Positions 1 through 8,220 of a stretch of 40,127 nt of DNA are shown piece by piece. Position numbers and translations under genes: made by a program. A model generated the notes under the pieces. That model did no database searches. It was not told the DNA's origin and saw nothing but the letters and a program-made list of their open reading frames with translations. The stretch lies in the NCBI GenBank assembly GCA_018334075.1, contig JAGXSC010000042.1, forward strand, positions 1 through 40,127. The letters are read 5' to 3'. Origin of the DNA: Actinomycetota bacterium (lineage in GTDB: Bacteria; Actinomycetota; Coriobacteriia; Anaerosomatales; UBA912). Every line of letters begins with the position of its first letter. Positions within the stretch are counted from its first letter, which is position 1.

Positions 1-537
1 CTGGAGATCCCTGTTGCGACATCAGTGATGCCCGATCCCGCAAGGATGACACTTTGGGAGACAGCGTGGGCGGGAATCGGCCAGCCTGTCGGAGAGCATG
101 ACACTCCCGGCCCTCAGTCGACAGCCCTGCAGATGGCGCTTGTGGCCTCGGGGATCGCCAATGACGGAGTCGTGATGCGCCCCCACCTGATCACGCGAGT
201 CACCGACCAGGCAGGAAGGATCATCTCGCGCAATCGCCCAGAAGGATGGCTTGAGGCATGCGAGCCGGGCACTGCACAAACCGTAACTGACCTGATGGTC
301 ACGGCAGTAACCGCGGGCACCGGGCGAGCGGCGTCGATACCCGGTGTTTCGGTGGCCGGCAAGACAGGAACCGCCGAGGTCGGCGGCGAGCGTACGCCCC
401 ACTCGTGGTTCATCGGATTCGCGCCAGCCGACAATCCCGCTGTAGCGATTGCGGTGGTGCTGGAAAACGCCGGGCCGGGCGGCCGTCATGCCGCACCTGC
501 CGCTCGCAGTGTCTTGCAGACGGCACTTACCCGATGA
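1..537 (+). CDS. pbpA: Penicillin-binding protein transpeptidase, C-terminal part (PbpA/FtsI-like)
   Basis: This is the last 178 residues of a class B penicillin-binding protein; its start lies outside the window. The reading frame is open from base 1. The KTG triad of the transpeptidase active site is at residues 121-123 of the visible part (KTGTAEVGG), followed by the usual SWFIGFAPADNPAVAIAVVLE strand, cut off before the catalytic SxxK Ser. The enzyme cross-links peptidoglycan on the outer face of the membrane. Only 72 bp separate it from the PASTA kinase, and rodA-pbpA-pknA/pknB is the classical actinobacterial order, so PbpA rather than division-specific FtsI is inferred. The family call is firm; the exact paralogue is inference. 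Confidence 0.88.
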   Translation: MEIPVATSVMPDPARMTLWETAWAGIGQPVGEHDTPGPQSTALQMALVASGIANDGVVMRPHLITRVTDQAGRIISRNRPEGWLEACEPGTAQTVTDLMVTAVTAGTGRAASIPGVSVAGKTGTAEVGGERTPHSWFIGFAPADNPAVAIAVVLENAGPGGRHAAPAARSVLQTALTR

Positions 538-609
538 GAGCATTATTCGGCTAGAATACAATCGAACGTTCACACGGTGATTTCTTAGTTGGACGAAACG
601 GAGCAAAGT

Positions 610-2430
610 GTGGAAGATATGGTGTTTGGCCGACGATACCGTGTAACCGAAAAGATCGGCTCTGGAGGCATGGCCGAGGTCTACAAGGCCGTAGACGAGG
701 TTCTCGGCCGCACCGTAGCGATCAAAGTCCTGCACTCCCACTACTCCTCCGACCCCGCATTTGTCGCACGCTTTCGCCAGGAGGCCCAGGCTGCGGCCAA
801 CCTTTCCCACCCGGGCATCGTCAACATCTACGACTGGGGACAAGACGGCGAAGCCTACTATATTGTTATGGAATACGTGCACGGCGCCGACCTCAAGGAA
901 CTGGTAACCAAAAAAGGCCCCGTCGATCCGGCGAAGGTCGCCGAATACGCCTCGCAGGTGTGTGCCGCGCTTTCGGTGGCGCACGGCTACGACATCATCC
1001 ACCGCGACATCAAGCCACACAATATCGTTCTAACTCCGAGCGGCTCAATCAAGGTGATGGATTTCGGCATCGCCCGAGCGGGCAACACGCAGATGACTCA
1101 AACCGGATCCGTGCTAGGCACCGCGCACTACGTAAGCCCCGAACAGGCGCAGGGTAAAGAGTTGACCGCGTCAAGCGACCTATACTCTTTGGGAGTCGTC
1201 TTGTACGAGCTGGCTACCGGGCGCGTTCCCTTCGACGCGGAAACACCTGTGGCGGTAGCGCTGAAACAGGTAAACGAAGACCCGATCCCTCCTCGGCAGA
1301 TAAACCCATCGATCCCCTCGGGACTCGAAGCTATCATTCTGCGCGCAATGGCCAAGTCTCCGTCCGAGCGCTACTTTTCCGCCGAGGAGATGCGTCGCGA
1401 CTTGAGTCGGGTCGCGGCGGGGCGCACGATCGAGCCGGTAATCGCCGAGAATATGATGGACGCGACCTCGGTCATGCCGGCGGTAGGCGCATCCGGGCAA
1501 AGGCCCGGGAACCCACGGGTTCGACCCGTGCCAAGCCGCAGAAACCCCTGGCCCTGGATCGCACTGGTTACGGTTCTGCTGATCATCGCATTTGGCACCG
1601 CCTGGGGACTCGGCGCGTTTCAGACCACCCCAATGGTGGTACTGCCTGACTTGACTGGCATGACGGAGCAGGAGGTGACCGACGCACTCGAAGAGATCGG
1701 GTTGACGGTCGGTACCGTCACTTTCGAGTACTCGGAGGAGCCTTCGGGCACGGTGTTGAGTCAGGATCCCACCGCAGGCACCGAAGTCGAGGTGCCGTCA
1801 GAGGTGTCGGTGGTCTTCAGCCAAGGATCCCAGCGCTTCGCCGTACCCAACCTGACCGACTTGAGCGAAGCCGAGGCCCTCGCGGAGCTGCGCAAGGCCG
1901 GCTTCGAGCTCAATACCATACAGAGAGAGTACTCCGACAAACCTGAAGGTGTCGTTATCCGGCAGGTCCCGGCGGCAGATACCTTCGAGCCGCAGGGCGC
2001 TCTTGTTACGATCGTCGTCAGTCGCGGAATCGAGCTGCGAGAGATACCACCGGTAACCGGAATGTCCCAGGGCGACGCCCGCAGACAGCTTGAGGCCGCA
2101 GGATTCAAAGTCAAAGTCGTCGAAGAGTTCAGTGAAACCGTGGCGCGAGGATCCGTGATAGGTCAATCTCCCGATGCGGGTGCGTCGCTGAGAGTCGGCG
2201 CAGAAGTAACAATTCAAGTCTCCAAGGGCAAGGACCTTGTGCGTGTCCCCAACGTCATCGGCCAAAGAGAAGAACAGGCGATCACGACACTCCGCGAGCA
2301 GGGCTTTACGGTCGATGTGCAAGAGCAGGTAAGCCCCGACGACGGTATCGTTCTAACCCAGGATCCCATACCTGACTTCAGCGCACCGCGTGGCTCACTC
2401 GTAATTATCTACGTCGGCGTCAGACCGTAA
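610..2430 (+). CDS. pknB: PASTA-domain serine/threonine protein kinase (PknB type)
   Basis: A eukaryotic-type membrane kinase that senses muropeptides or lipid II and phosphorylates cell-wall and division proteins. From the GTG at 610 (606 aa) the glycine loop GSGGMAEVY is at 17-25, the ATP lysine in AIKVL at 39, the catalytic loop HRDIKPHN at 131-138, DFG at 151-153, and a Thr-rich activation loop ends at SPEQA. A basic juxtamembrane stretch precedes one membrane helix near 312-335. Four PASTA repeats follow, each opening with a V/IPxxxG-like motif (PDLTGM, PNLTDL, PPVTGM, PNVIGQ). GTG 610 is preferred because GGAG lies six bases upstream; an in-frame TTG at 589 has no comparable site. Probably co-transcribed with pbpA. 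Confidence 0.95.
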   Translation: MEDMVFGRRYRVTEKIGSGGMAEVYKAVDEVLGRTVAIKVLHSHYSSDPAFVARFRQEAQAAANLSHPGIVNIYDWGQDGEAYYIVMEYVHGADLKELVTKKGPVDPAKVAEYASQVCAALSVAHGYDIIHRDIKPHNIVLTPSGSIKVMDFGIARAGNTQMTQTGSVLGTAHYVSPEQAQGKELTASSDLYSLGVVLYELATGRVPFDAETPVAVALKQVNEDPIPPRQINPSIPSGLEAIILRAMAKSPSERYFSAEEMRRDLSRVAAGRTIEPVIAENMMDATSVMPAVGASGQRPGNPRVRPVPSRRNPWPWIALVTVLLIIAFGTAWGLGAFQTTPMVVLPDLTGMTEQEVTDALEEIGLTVGTVTFEYSEEPSGTVLSQDPTAGTEVEVPSEVSVVFSQGSQRFAVPNLTDLSEAEALAELRKAGFELNTIQREYSDKPEGVVIRQVPAADTFEPQGALVTIVVSRGIELREIPPVTGMSQGDARRQLEAAGFKVKVVEEFSETVARGSVIGQSPDAGASLRVGAEVTIQVSKGKDLVRVPNVIGQREEQAITTLREQGFTVDVQEQVSPDDGIVLTQDPIPDFSAPRGSLVIIYVGVRP

Positions 2431-2516
2431 AGCTGCCGCTGGCTCGGCGTCAAGCACAGTTCAGCGGAGTGGTAGCTCGGCGTCAAAAAGCTTAGCGACT
2501 GGTGACCTCAGTTACA

Positions 2517-2551
2517 TTGTGAAATGTAGCACAAGCATCGCATTTGTGCTA
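2517..2551. promoter_or_regulatory. Overlapping palindromes with three TTGTG half-sites (Rex-like operator candidate)
   Basis: The 183-bp gap between pknB and the radical SAM gene holds TTGTGAAATGTAGCACAA at 2517-2534. It fits the Rex form TTGTGAA-N4-TTCACAA with one perfect half and a half changed at its two inner bases. A second perfect inverted repeat, TAGCACAA-N9-TTGTGCTA (2527-2551), shares the middle half-site. A -10-like TAAAAT sits at 2550-2555. Rex is an NADH/NAD+ sensor; a CRP/FNR-family protein could also use such half-sites. The palindromes are seen; the regulator is inferred. Confidence 0.5.
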
Positions 2552-2613
2552 AAATATGGCGCTATATGGCATATTGCCGCCAATATCAACCCTGTTGCTC
2601 AAAGGATCCCAAA

Positions 2614-3795
2614 ATGGCGCACGTTCGTTCTCTCTTCTTCAAGGACGGCCCTCTCACCGCGATAGAGGACAAGGCCGTCAAGGCATCGATGCTTGGTCGT
2701 CCCAGCGAGGTAATCTGGAACATCACGAATCGCTGTAACCTGCTTTGCGACCACTGCTATATGGCCGCAGACGCAAAGGCGAGGCCCGCCCAGCTGACCG
2801 ACGAAGAGACCATCGACATCATCCGTCAACTTGGCGAATCACAACTTCCCCTGCTATTCATGTCCGGCGGTGAGCCGATGCTGCGCTCCAACTTCTGGGA
2901 GATGCTCGCCGAGGCCAGAAAGTATGGCATCCAGACCACGATATCGACCAACGCCACCCTGATCGATCGTGATGCCGCAAAGCGCCTCAAGGCCGCCGGC
3001 GTCAGCTTCATCGCGACATCACTTTACGGCCCGGAGGAGTTCCACGACGCTCTTGTAGGTGTGCCGGGCACCCGAAAGCGCGTTGCAGAGGCAATCAAGA
3101 TACTGCGCGAAGAAGGCGTCGGCGTTGCGGTAAAGACAGCGCTTTCCAAGGACACCTGGCCATTCATTTACGACCTGATTCAGGAAGCCAAGGATCTGGA
3201 CGCCGGGCTCATCTACCTTTGCGACCTCATCACTTCGGGCCGCTCGGAAGATGGTGAAGACAACCGCATCACAGCGGAGCAATGGCGCGAGCTTGCGGAT
3301 TTCATCCTCGAAGATTCGATAAAAACGGTCGAAAGCAAGCAAAAGGGCTTGGAGTACGATATCGGCGCGATGCCCTCATTCGTCCCGTACATCGCCGAGA
3401 AACTCGTCGAGCGCGGCTACGACATCACCGCTACCATGGAGCGCCTCAAGATTATGAACGCTTGCCCCGTCGGCAAGGGTCACATGAACATCAACTCCGA
3501 GGGCGGGATCATGCCGTGCCAGTTCGCGCAGGACTGGACGATTGGAAATGTCCGTGACATGAGCGTGAAAGAGGCCGTTGACTCCCTGCTGAGTATTCGC
3601 AAAAAGCCGGTTACGGGCAAGTGCGGAGAGTGTGAGTACCTCAACATCTGCTATGGTTGCCGCACCAAGGCCTGGCATGCCGAGGGCGACCCCATGGGTG
3701 AGGACCCGACATGCATGCTCGACCCTGACTTCCAGCGCTCTGAGCGCCTTGTTCGAATGGCCTCCCCCTGCTGTGTCTCGGGTGCGTGCAGCTGA
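2614..3795 (+). CDS. Radical SAM/SPASM protein, NirJ/AhbC/AhbD-like
   Basis: A 393-aa radical SAM enzyme. The [4Fe-4S]/SAM motif CNLLCDHC has its cysteines at 41, 45 and 48, followed by MSGGEP. The C-terminal third has the SPASM-type cysteines (CPVGKGHMN, MPCQFAQD, CGECEYLNICYGC and a late Cys), which bind auxiliary clusters. The opening (GRPSEVIWNITNRCNLLCDHCY) resembles NirJ/Ahb enzymes of heme d1 and the siroheme-dependent heme b route, but other SPASM peptide-maturing enzymes look similar, so the substrate is uncertain. The protein ends in an unusual PCCVSGACS tail. ATG 2614 is chosen because AAAGGA lies seven bases upstream; an ATG at 2566 in the same frame lacks a ribosome site. The last codons overlap the next gene. 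Confidence 0.8.
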   Translation: MAHVRSLFFKDGPLTAIEDKAVKASMLGRPSEVIWNITNRCNLLCDHCYMAADAKARPAQLTDEETIDIIRQLGESQLPLLFMSGGEPMLRSNFWEMLAEARKYGIQTTISTNATLIDRDAAKRLKAAGVSFIATSLYGPEEFHDALVGVPGTRKRVAEAIKILREEGVGVAVKTALSKDTWPFIYDLIQEAKDLDAGLIYLCDLITSGRSEDGEDNRITAEQWRELADFILEDSIKTVESKQKGLEYDIGAMPSFVPYIAEKLVERGYDITATMERLKIMNACPVGKGHMNINSEGGIMPCQFAQDWTIGNVRDMSVKEAVDSLLSIRKKPVTGKCGECEYLNICYGCRTKAWHAEGDPMGEDPTCMLDPDFQRSERLVRMASPCCVSGACS

Positions 3796-4310
3796 AAGTG
3801 GATCTGCGTACGCGCTCTTTACAGGGAACGCTGCGTTACAACTTCGCTGACTGCTCGTTTGGCCGCTATATAGTGGCATGGCTTGACGGCTCCGTTTGCT
3901 ACCTTGCTTTCGGCAACTCCAATGCTGCGCTGCTTGCAGAGCTAAAAGCGCGCTTTCCGGCGGCTAACCTCATTGAGGAACCTGGCGGCCCCTTGACTGA
4001 TAGAGTCGCCGAATCCGTCGAGAACCCATGCCTGGCACAGGATATCCCCGTGGCACTTCTCGGAACGGCGTTCCAAAAGCTGGTCTGGGCCGCCCTGCGA
4101 CAGATCAAGCCCGGAGCCACCGCAACGTATGCCGAGATCGCCGCAGTAATCGGGCACCCGACAGCTGCGAGAGCCGTCGCTCAAGCGTGCGGGGCAAACC
4201 CTGTCGCGATCCTCGTTCCATGCCACAGAGTCATCGGCTCGGACGGCTCGCTTCGTGGATACCGGTGGGGAGTCGATCTGAAGCGCCTACTGCTCGAGCG
4301 CGAGCGGTAG
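3786..4310 (+). CDS. ogt: Methylated-DNA--protein-cysteine methyltransferase
   Basis: This 174-aa protein repairs O6-alkylguanine by moving the alkyl group to its own cysteine. The active-site PCHR is at 145-148 (Cys146), within the typical IPVALLGTAFQKLVWAALRQIKPGATATYAEIA ... RAVAQACGANPVAILVPCHRVIGSDGSLRGYRWG order (read in pieces). The N-terminal half is the variable domain. The GTG at 3786 lies inside the end of the radical SAM gene (10-nt overlap, different frame), suggesting translational coupling; GTG 3798 is an alternative start just after that gene's stop. Its stop directly abuts the stop of the convergent DUF6483-like gene. The chemical link between DNA repair and the SPASM enzyme is not obvious. 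Confidence 0.92.
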   Translation: MQLKVDLRTRSLQGTLRYNFADCSFGRYIVAWLDGSVCYLAFGNSNAALLAELKARFPAANLIEEPGGPLTDRVAESVENPCLAQDIPVALLGTAFQKLVWAALRQIKPGATATYAEIAAVIGHPTAARAVAQACGANPVAILVPCHRVIGSDGSLRGYRWGVDLKRLLLERER

Positions 4311-4694
4311 CTAGTTCAGGGCGTCAACGATCTTGGCCAGCTCTGGTTCCGCTTGAATAGCCGCTGTAAGCAGCGCTTCGGCTTTTTCCCGCTGCAGAGC
4401 CGCTTCCTCAAGATCGCCTGATGCCGCAAGCACAGAGGCCCTGTGCCGCAACGCCATCCCGAGAAGCGCCGTTCTTGACGCATCAAGAGTTCCGCCGATA
4501 GAAAACAGCTGCAATATGCCGTCAGCGGTAAGTGAATCGATAAGAGCCGGGTCCGTGTCGGAAGCCTGTTCGATGGCCTCTCTCGACAGCGTGAGGGCAT
4601 CGGCGAGGCGCCCGTTTTGAATCAGGAAGACCATCCGGCGAAATACCGCACCCACCGTCTCGATCATGCGAAGGATGTAATCTTGCTGATACAT
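4311..4694 (-). CDS. Small helical protein, DUF6483-like
   Basis: A 127-aa, mostly alpha-helical protein opening MYQQDYILRMIETVGAVFRR. That opening (YQQDYILRxIE) is what I recall of DUF6483 proteins of unknown function found in Gram-positive bacteria. The rest is Ala/Leu-rich with a helical-hairpin, TPR-like look (ALRHRASVLAASGDLEEAALQREKAEAL). The frame stays open 35 codons further upstream, but the ATG at 4694 matches the family start and has AAGGG immediately upstream. It has no signal peptide or membrane helix, so it is probably cytosolic. It faces ogt and starts divergently from the LysR gene. Function unknown. Confidence 0.7.
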   Translation of the reverse strand: MYQQDYILRMIETVGAVFRRMVFLIQNGRLADALTLSREAIEQASDTDPALIDSLTADGILQLFSIGGTLDASRTALLGMALRHRASVLAASGDLEEAALQREKAEALLTAAIQAEPELAKIVDALN

Positions 4695-4721
4695 GCCCTT
4701 GAGTATCCCAGAGAATAGGAG

Positions 4722-4751
4722 CGCCGTCACCGGTGGGCACTGGTGACGGCG
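4722..4751. promoter_or_regulatory. Ten-base perfect hairpin between divergent genes
   Basis: CGCCGTCACC and GGTGACGGCG are perfect inverted arms around a 10-base loop. They lie between the start of the DUF6483-like gene (4694) and the LysR gene (4837). No T-run follows on either strand, and both neighbours read away from it, so a terminator is unlikely. An operator or a structured 5' leader is more plausible. LysR proteins usually bind T-N11-A sites, which this does not obviously contain. Confidence 0.4.
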
Positions 4752-4836
4752 TGGGAGAACTCTCATAGATATTATTTCCCCTTTTACACACAAGTTCAAT
4801 TGCCGATTTCTTTACTATCTCGTAAGATAATCTTAA

Positions 4837-5775
4837 ATGTTGAACGTGAACCGAATGCGCATACTCAGGGAAGTGGCGTCTCGTGGCGGTATAGCCGCGG
4901 CTGCCAACGCACTCTATACCTCTCCTTCGGCAATTTCACAGCAGATGGCGGTGCTGGAGCGCGAGGCCGGTGTGAAGTTGCTGGAGCGCTCGGGGCGCAG
5001 CGTCAAGCTCACGGACGCAGGAATCCAGCTCGTCGCTCACGCCGAACATATCCTTGCTATTCTTGAAAGGGCGCAGACCGACCTGGCGATCATTGCACAG
5101 GGCAATCTTCCCGCTGGGCCAATCAGGGTATGTGCATTCCCCACTGCAGCCAGATCGATACTGATCCCGGCAGTCGTATCGCTAGCCCAGACCTATCCTT
5201 TCCTCGAACCAATCGTAAGCGATCTGGAGCCAGAAGAGAGTATACCGATGCTCAAAGCCCGCGGCATGGACGTGGTCATGATATACGAGTTCGACCATCT
5301 TGCGCCTAGTATAGATCCCGGAATCGAGCGCCATGCGCTGATGAACGAGCCCATGTATATCGCACTGCCGGAAACCGACCCTAAAGCTACCGGGTCTCTC
5401 AAAATGACCGACCTTGCAGATCGACGCTGGATTGTCGGCAGGGACGGCTCGTCACTTTTGGAGATCCAGATACACGTCGCCAACCAGGCCGGCTACAACC
5501 CTCTTATCAACTTCCATAGCAACGATTACCAGGTTATTTTGGCAGCGGTGCAAGCGGGGCTTGGGGTAGCTCTCGTCCCGCCTCTGGCGATGTTCGCTAG
5601 CGTCCCGGGCGTGGTTTTGCGGATTCCCGAAGACATCAGAGTAACTCGGAGCATATCCGCACTGGTTCGAAGCGGAAGCAGCAAACATCCATCTATAGCG
5701 GCAGCGCTCAAGGCGCTCACATACGCTTCGGAAGAGGCCAGCTCCCGAAGTTTCACTCCTCGGCCGATCAGGTAA
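4837..5775 (+). CDS. LysR-family transcriptional regulator
   Basis: A 312-aa LysR-type regulator. The winged helix-turn-helix is at about residues 3-62 (MRILREVASRGGIAAAANAL then SPSAISQQMAVLEREAGVKL and LLERSGRSVKLTDAG), followed by the linker helix and a periplasmic-binding-like effector domain from about 90 to 300. The effector is not predictable. The ATG at 4837 starts the domain exactly; no strong ribosome site is visible, as in leaderless actinobacterial mRNAs. Its stop overlaps the convergent aldo/keto reductase gene by 8 bp. LysR genes often control a neighbour, so the divergent DUF6483-like gene or the reductase are candidate targets (inference). Confidence 0.93.
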   Translation: MLNVNRMRILREVASRGGIAAAANALYTSPSAISQQMAVLEREAGVKLLERSGRSVKLTDAGIQLVAHAEHILAILERAQTDLAIIAQGNLPAGPIRVCAFPTAARSILIPAVVSLAQTYPFLEPIVSDLEPEESIPMLKARGMDVVMIYEFDHLAPSIDPGIERHALMNEPMYIALPETDPKATGSLKMTDLADRRWIVGRDGSSLLEIQIHVANQAGYNPLINFHSNDYQVILAAVQAGLGVALVPPLAMFASVPGVVLRIPEDIRVTRSISALVRSGSSKHPSIAAALKALTYASEEASSRSFTPRPIR

Positions 5776-6601
5776 GTCCCCAACTGTCCGGGTGCCGACC
5801 GGTCCTGAGCCCGGAATCGAGCGAGTCGATAAGCGCACACTCCGCCTCGGCAAGCTCGAAGTCGAATATCGCTGCGTTCTCAACGATCCTGCTTGAGTGC
5901 ACGGATTTTGGGATAGTGCCGATCCCCCGCTGCAACAGCCAGCGAAGCGTCACTTGCGCTGGAGTCTTTCCGTGATTTCGGGCAATCTGCAAGATCTCTG
6001 TAACCTCGCCGATAGCCCCGCGCATCAGCGGTGCCCACGCCTGGATTTGGATGTTATGCGACTGGCAATACTTCACTAGCTCTGGCTCCTGTAGGCGCGG
6101 ATGGAACTCCACCTGATTTACCATCGGGGCGATATTTGCCACTTTCGCGAGCTCTTCGAGATGTGCGGAAAGAAAGTTGCTCACACCGATGGCCCGGACT
6201 CTGCCATCGGCATATAGCTCCTCAAGCGCCCGCCAGGTACCGGCGTAGTGCTCGGCGGCGGGCCAGTGAACCAGATACAGATCCACGTAGCCCACGTTCA
6301 GCCGGTCGCAGCTACGCTCAAATGCTTCGCGAGCCGCTTGATAGCCCTGCTCGTCATTCCAGCACTTGGTGGTCAGGAATATCTCCTCCCGAGCGATACC
6401 GCTATCGCGCAAGGCGCGGCCTATCGCCTCTTCGTTTTTGTAGATGGAGGCCGTGTCGATCAAACGATATCCGGTCTCGACGGCGGTCAGAACAGCGTCG
6501 TGAATCTGTGACTCATCGGTGATCATAAATGTGCCTAACCCAAGAAGCGGCATCGCCACGCCATTGGAGAGCTCGACCGTGCTTGCAATGCTTAGTGACA
6601 T
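5768..6601 (-). CDS. Aldo/keto reductase
   Basis: This 277-aa cytosolic NADPH-dependent (beta/alpha)8-barrel reductase has the full AKR tetrad: Asp and Tyr in LIDTASIYKNE, Lys in TTKCW, and His in YLVHWP. The cofactor signature IPKSVHSSRIVEN is near the C terminus, and the family motif AIGVSNF is present. Its size and pattern match the AKR5-like 2,5-diketo-gluconate/methylglyoxal reductase group, but the substrate cannot be read from sequence. The ATG at 6601 has GAAAGG upstream. The gene is 28 bp downstream of the NAD(P)-binding reductase gene in the same direction, so the two may share a transcript. Confidence 0.93.
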   Translation of the reverse strand: MSLSIASTVELSNGVAMPLLGLGTFMITDESQIHDAVLTAVETGYRLIDTASIYKNEEAIGRALRDSGIAREEIFLTTKCWNDEQGYQAAREAFERSCDRLNVGYVDLYLVHWPAAEHYAGTWRALEELYADGRVRAIGVSNFLSAHLEELAKVANIAPMVNQVEFHPRLQEPELVKYCQSHNIQIQAWAPLMRGAIGEVTEILQIARNHGKTPAQVTLRWLLQRGIGTIPKSVHSSRIVENAAIFDFELAEAECALIDSLDSGLRTGRHPDSWGLT

Positions 6602-6629
6602 AAGAAACCTTTCGCGAATATCTATCCGA

Positions 6630-7259
6630 TCATTCCGAGATAGTGACCGCCCTGCGCAGCCAAGTATCTACCTTGAGAGACTTTAGCAAAAATCCGGCAA
6701 CGTCCTCGCGAGAAATTTTCCCGCCGGCCTTAAGCGGCTGACCCGTAAGCCCGATCCTGTAATCCCCGGTGTGCAGCCCGTCGGTCAATCCCGACGGCCT
6801 GGCGATCGTCCACTCCATAGCGCTGGCCGCAATCAGAGTCTCCATCATCTCCAGGTCATCGTAGAGAGCCCGGTATGCCGTCCGTATCAGCAGTTTGTAC
6901 CCGAAGGTAAGATTGCGATGAGTTCGCGCGAAAGCACCTGCGGCGCTGACCGCCGAGAGCCTCCTGATGTCGCTTTCGGCCATAGCCTGCATGATGTTGG
7001 CGATGCCCGCCGAGTAAAGATCCACCCTCGGAGCCGACCTGGTCCCAATCGCCGAGACAACCGCGTCACACCCTCGCAACGCCTCCCGAAGGGAGTCGAC
7101 ATCGCGCACATCGGCCTCGATGACACTTAGCCGCGGATGGGTCATCTCAAGCGATCCGATGTGCCTGACCAGCGCCACGACATCATCGCCCTGCCCGAGA
7201 GCCTGTCTCACCACATGCCTGCCTGTTCGGCCTGCAGCGCCTATGACTGCGATCCGCAC
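6630..7259 (-). CDS. NAD(P)-binding reductase, NmrA/SDR-like
   Basis: A 209-aa Rossmann-fold protein of the atypical short-chain dehydrogenase group. The dinucleotide loop GAAGRTGRHV is at residues 6-15, and an acidic DVRDVDSL, a VVSAIGT strand and a late IARPSGLTDG segment match the NAD(P)H-binding NmrA/flavin-reductase-like family. Substrate unknown. GTG 7259 is chosen because GGAG lies about nine bases upstream and the upstream ATG (7286) falls inside a stable hairpin. It follows hisG in the same direction but behind that hairpin. Confidence 0.82.
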   Translation of the reverse strand: MRIAVIGAAGRTGRHVVRQALGQGDDVVALVRHIGSLEMTHPRLSVIEADVRDVDSLREALRGCDAVVSAIGTRSAPRVDLYSAGIANIMQAMAESDIRRLSAVSAAGAFARTHRNLTFGYKLLIRTAYRALYDDLEMMETLIAASAMEWTIARPSGLTDGLHTGDYRIGLTGQPLKAGGKISREDVAGFLLKSLKVDTWLRRAVTISE

Positions 7260-7281
7260 TCGCTCGCCTCTCCAGCACGAT

Positions 7282-7309
7282 GCCACCGGCGAAATACGGC
7301 GCCGGTGGC
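7282..7309 (-). terminator. Strong hairpin after hisG
   Basis: GCCACCGGCG and CGCCGGTGGC form a perfect 10-bp stem with an 8-base loop, 13 bases past the hisG stop. No T-run follows on the minus strand, so this is either a U-poor terminator, as is common in high-GC actinobacteria, or an RNA-stabilising element between hisG and the reductase gene. Confidence 0.55.
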
Positions 7310-7322
7310 GTTCGGCTAACTT

Positions 7323-8195
7323 CTAGCGGACTATCTTGGTTATCGGAATCTCGAGTATGTCGTCGGCGCCTGCTGCTTTCAACTTCGGGATCAGCACGTT
7401 TACGGTGCTTTTCTCGGCCACCGTTGTGATCTCATAGCCGTCGCAGCCGTACAGGCTGTTGACTGTGGGCCGCTTCATGGCTGGCAAAACGGCAACGACG
7501 GCCTCCAGGCAGGCCCCGCTGACGTTCATCGACAACAGCACCTTCCCTCGCGCCTCTATCACGCCCAGGAGCAGCGTTCGTATCTCCTCGATAGCTTGGC
7601 GCTTGGTGGGGTCCTCCCATGCGGCCCTGTTCACGAGCAGCCTGGTCGTGGACTCCAGGATCGTGTCGACTATCTTCAGGCCGTTTTTGCGAAGTGTAGA
7701 TCCTGTCTCCGTCAGATCAACAAGCGCGTCCATCATCTCGGGCACCTTGGCCTCGGTGGCGCCGTACGAGAAGAAAACCTCGACATCGATTCCGAGCCTG
7801 TCGAAATACTCCTTGGTGACCCTGGGAAACTCCGTCGTAATCCGGCTGCCCGGCTTGATGTCTCTTGCCGAGGCGATGCTGGATTCTTCCGGAACCGCTA
7901 GAACCATGCGGACCACGCCCGCGCCGGTCTTGGCGTATGGCAGATCCGCAATCTCGATTACATCCGCGCCGCTTTCCCGCACCCAATCATGACCGGAAAG
8001 GCCAATATCGAAGTAGCCGTCCTGGACGAACAACGGTATCTCCTGCGGGCGCAACACCTTTACCCGCTCGATTCTGTGATCGTCGATGGTCGGGTTGTAC
8101 GCCCGGCTGGACTTGCGGATCCCAAGATCGGCCTGCGCAAATAGAAGCATCGTTTGCTCCTGCAGCGACCCTTTAGGTATTGCCAAGGAAAGCAT
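7323..8195 (-). CDS. hisG: ATP phosphoribosyltransferase, long form
   Basis: First enzyme of histidine synthesis: it joins ATP and PRPP. At 290 aa it is the long form, with a catalytic region (LAIPKGSLQEQT, DIGLSGHDWV, a PRPP-loop-type EVFFSYGATEAKVP, DALVDLTETGSTLRKNGL) and a C-terminal ACT-like regulatory domain (about residues 215-290) that binds histidine, so HisZ is not needed. ATG 8195 has GGAGAA upstream and begins exactly at the conserved LSLAIPKGS; the frame remains open six codons upstream. It is the only his gene in the window. It sits 25 bp after the DUF7282-like gene in the same direction. Confidence 0.95.
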   Translation of the reverse strand: MLSLAIPKGSLQEQTMLLFAQADLGIRKSSRAYNPTIDDHRIERVKVLRPQEIPLFVQDGYFDIGLSGHDWVRESGADVIEIADLPYAKTGAGVVRMVLAVPEESSIASARDIKPGSRITTEFPRVTKEYFDRLGIDVEVFFSYGATEAKVPEMMDALVDLTETGSTLRKNGLKIVDTILESTTRLLVNRAAWEDPTKRQAIEEIRTLLLGVIEARGKVLLSMNVSGACLEAVVAVLPAMKRPTVNSLYGCDGYEITTVAEKSTVNVLIPKLKAAGADDILEIPITKIVR

Positions 8196-8220
8196 TCGCC
8201 TTTTCTCCCTCAAATCGAGC

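Noticed and set aside
22-1020. 332-codon open frame on the minus strand across pbpA and pknB
   Set aside because: It lies antisense to two clear genes and has no motif or ribosome site; high-GC codon use produces such shadows.
2431-2470. Terminator after pknB
   Set aside because: Only a weak 6-bp pairing (CCGCTG/CAGCGG) with a 20-base loop and no T-run is visible.
4722-4751. Terminator for ogt or the DUF6483-like gene
   Set aside because: The hairpin lies upstream of both divergent genes, not downstream, and has no T-run.
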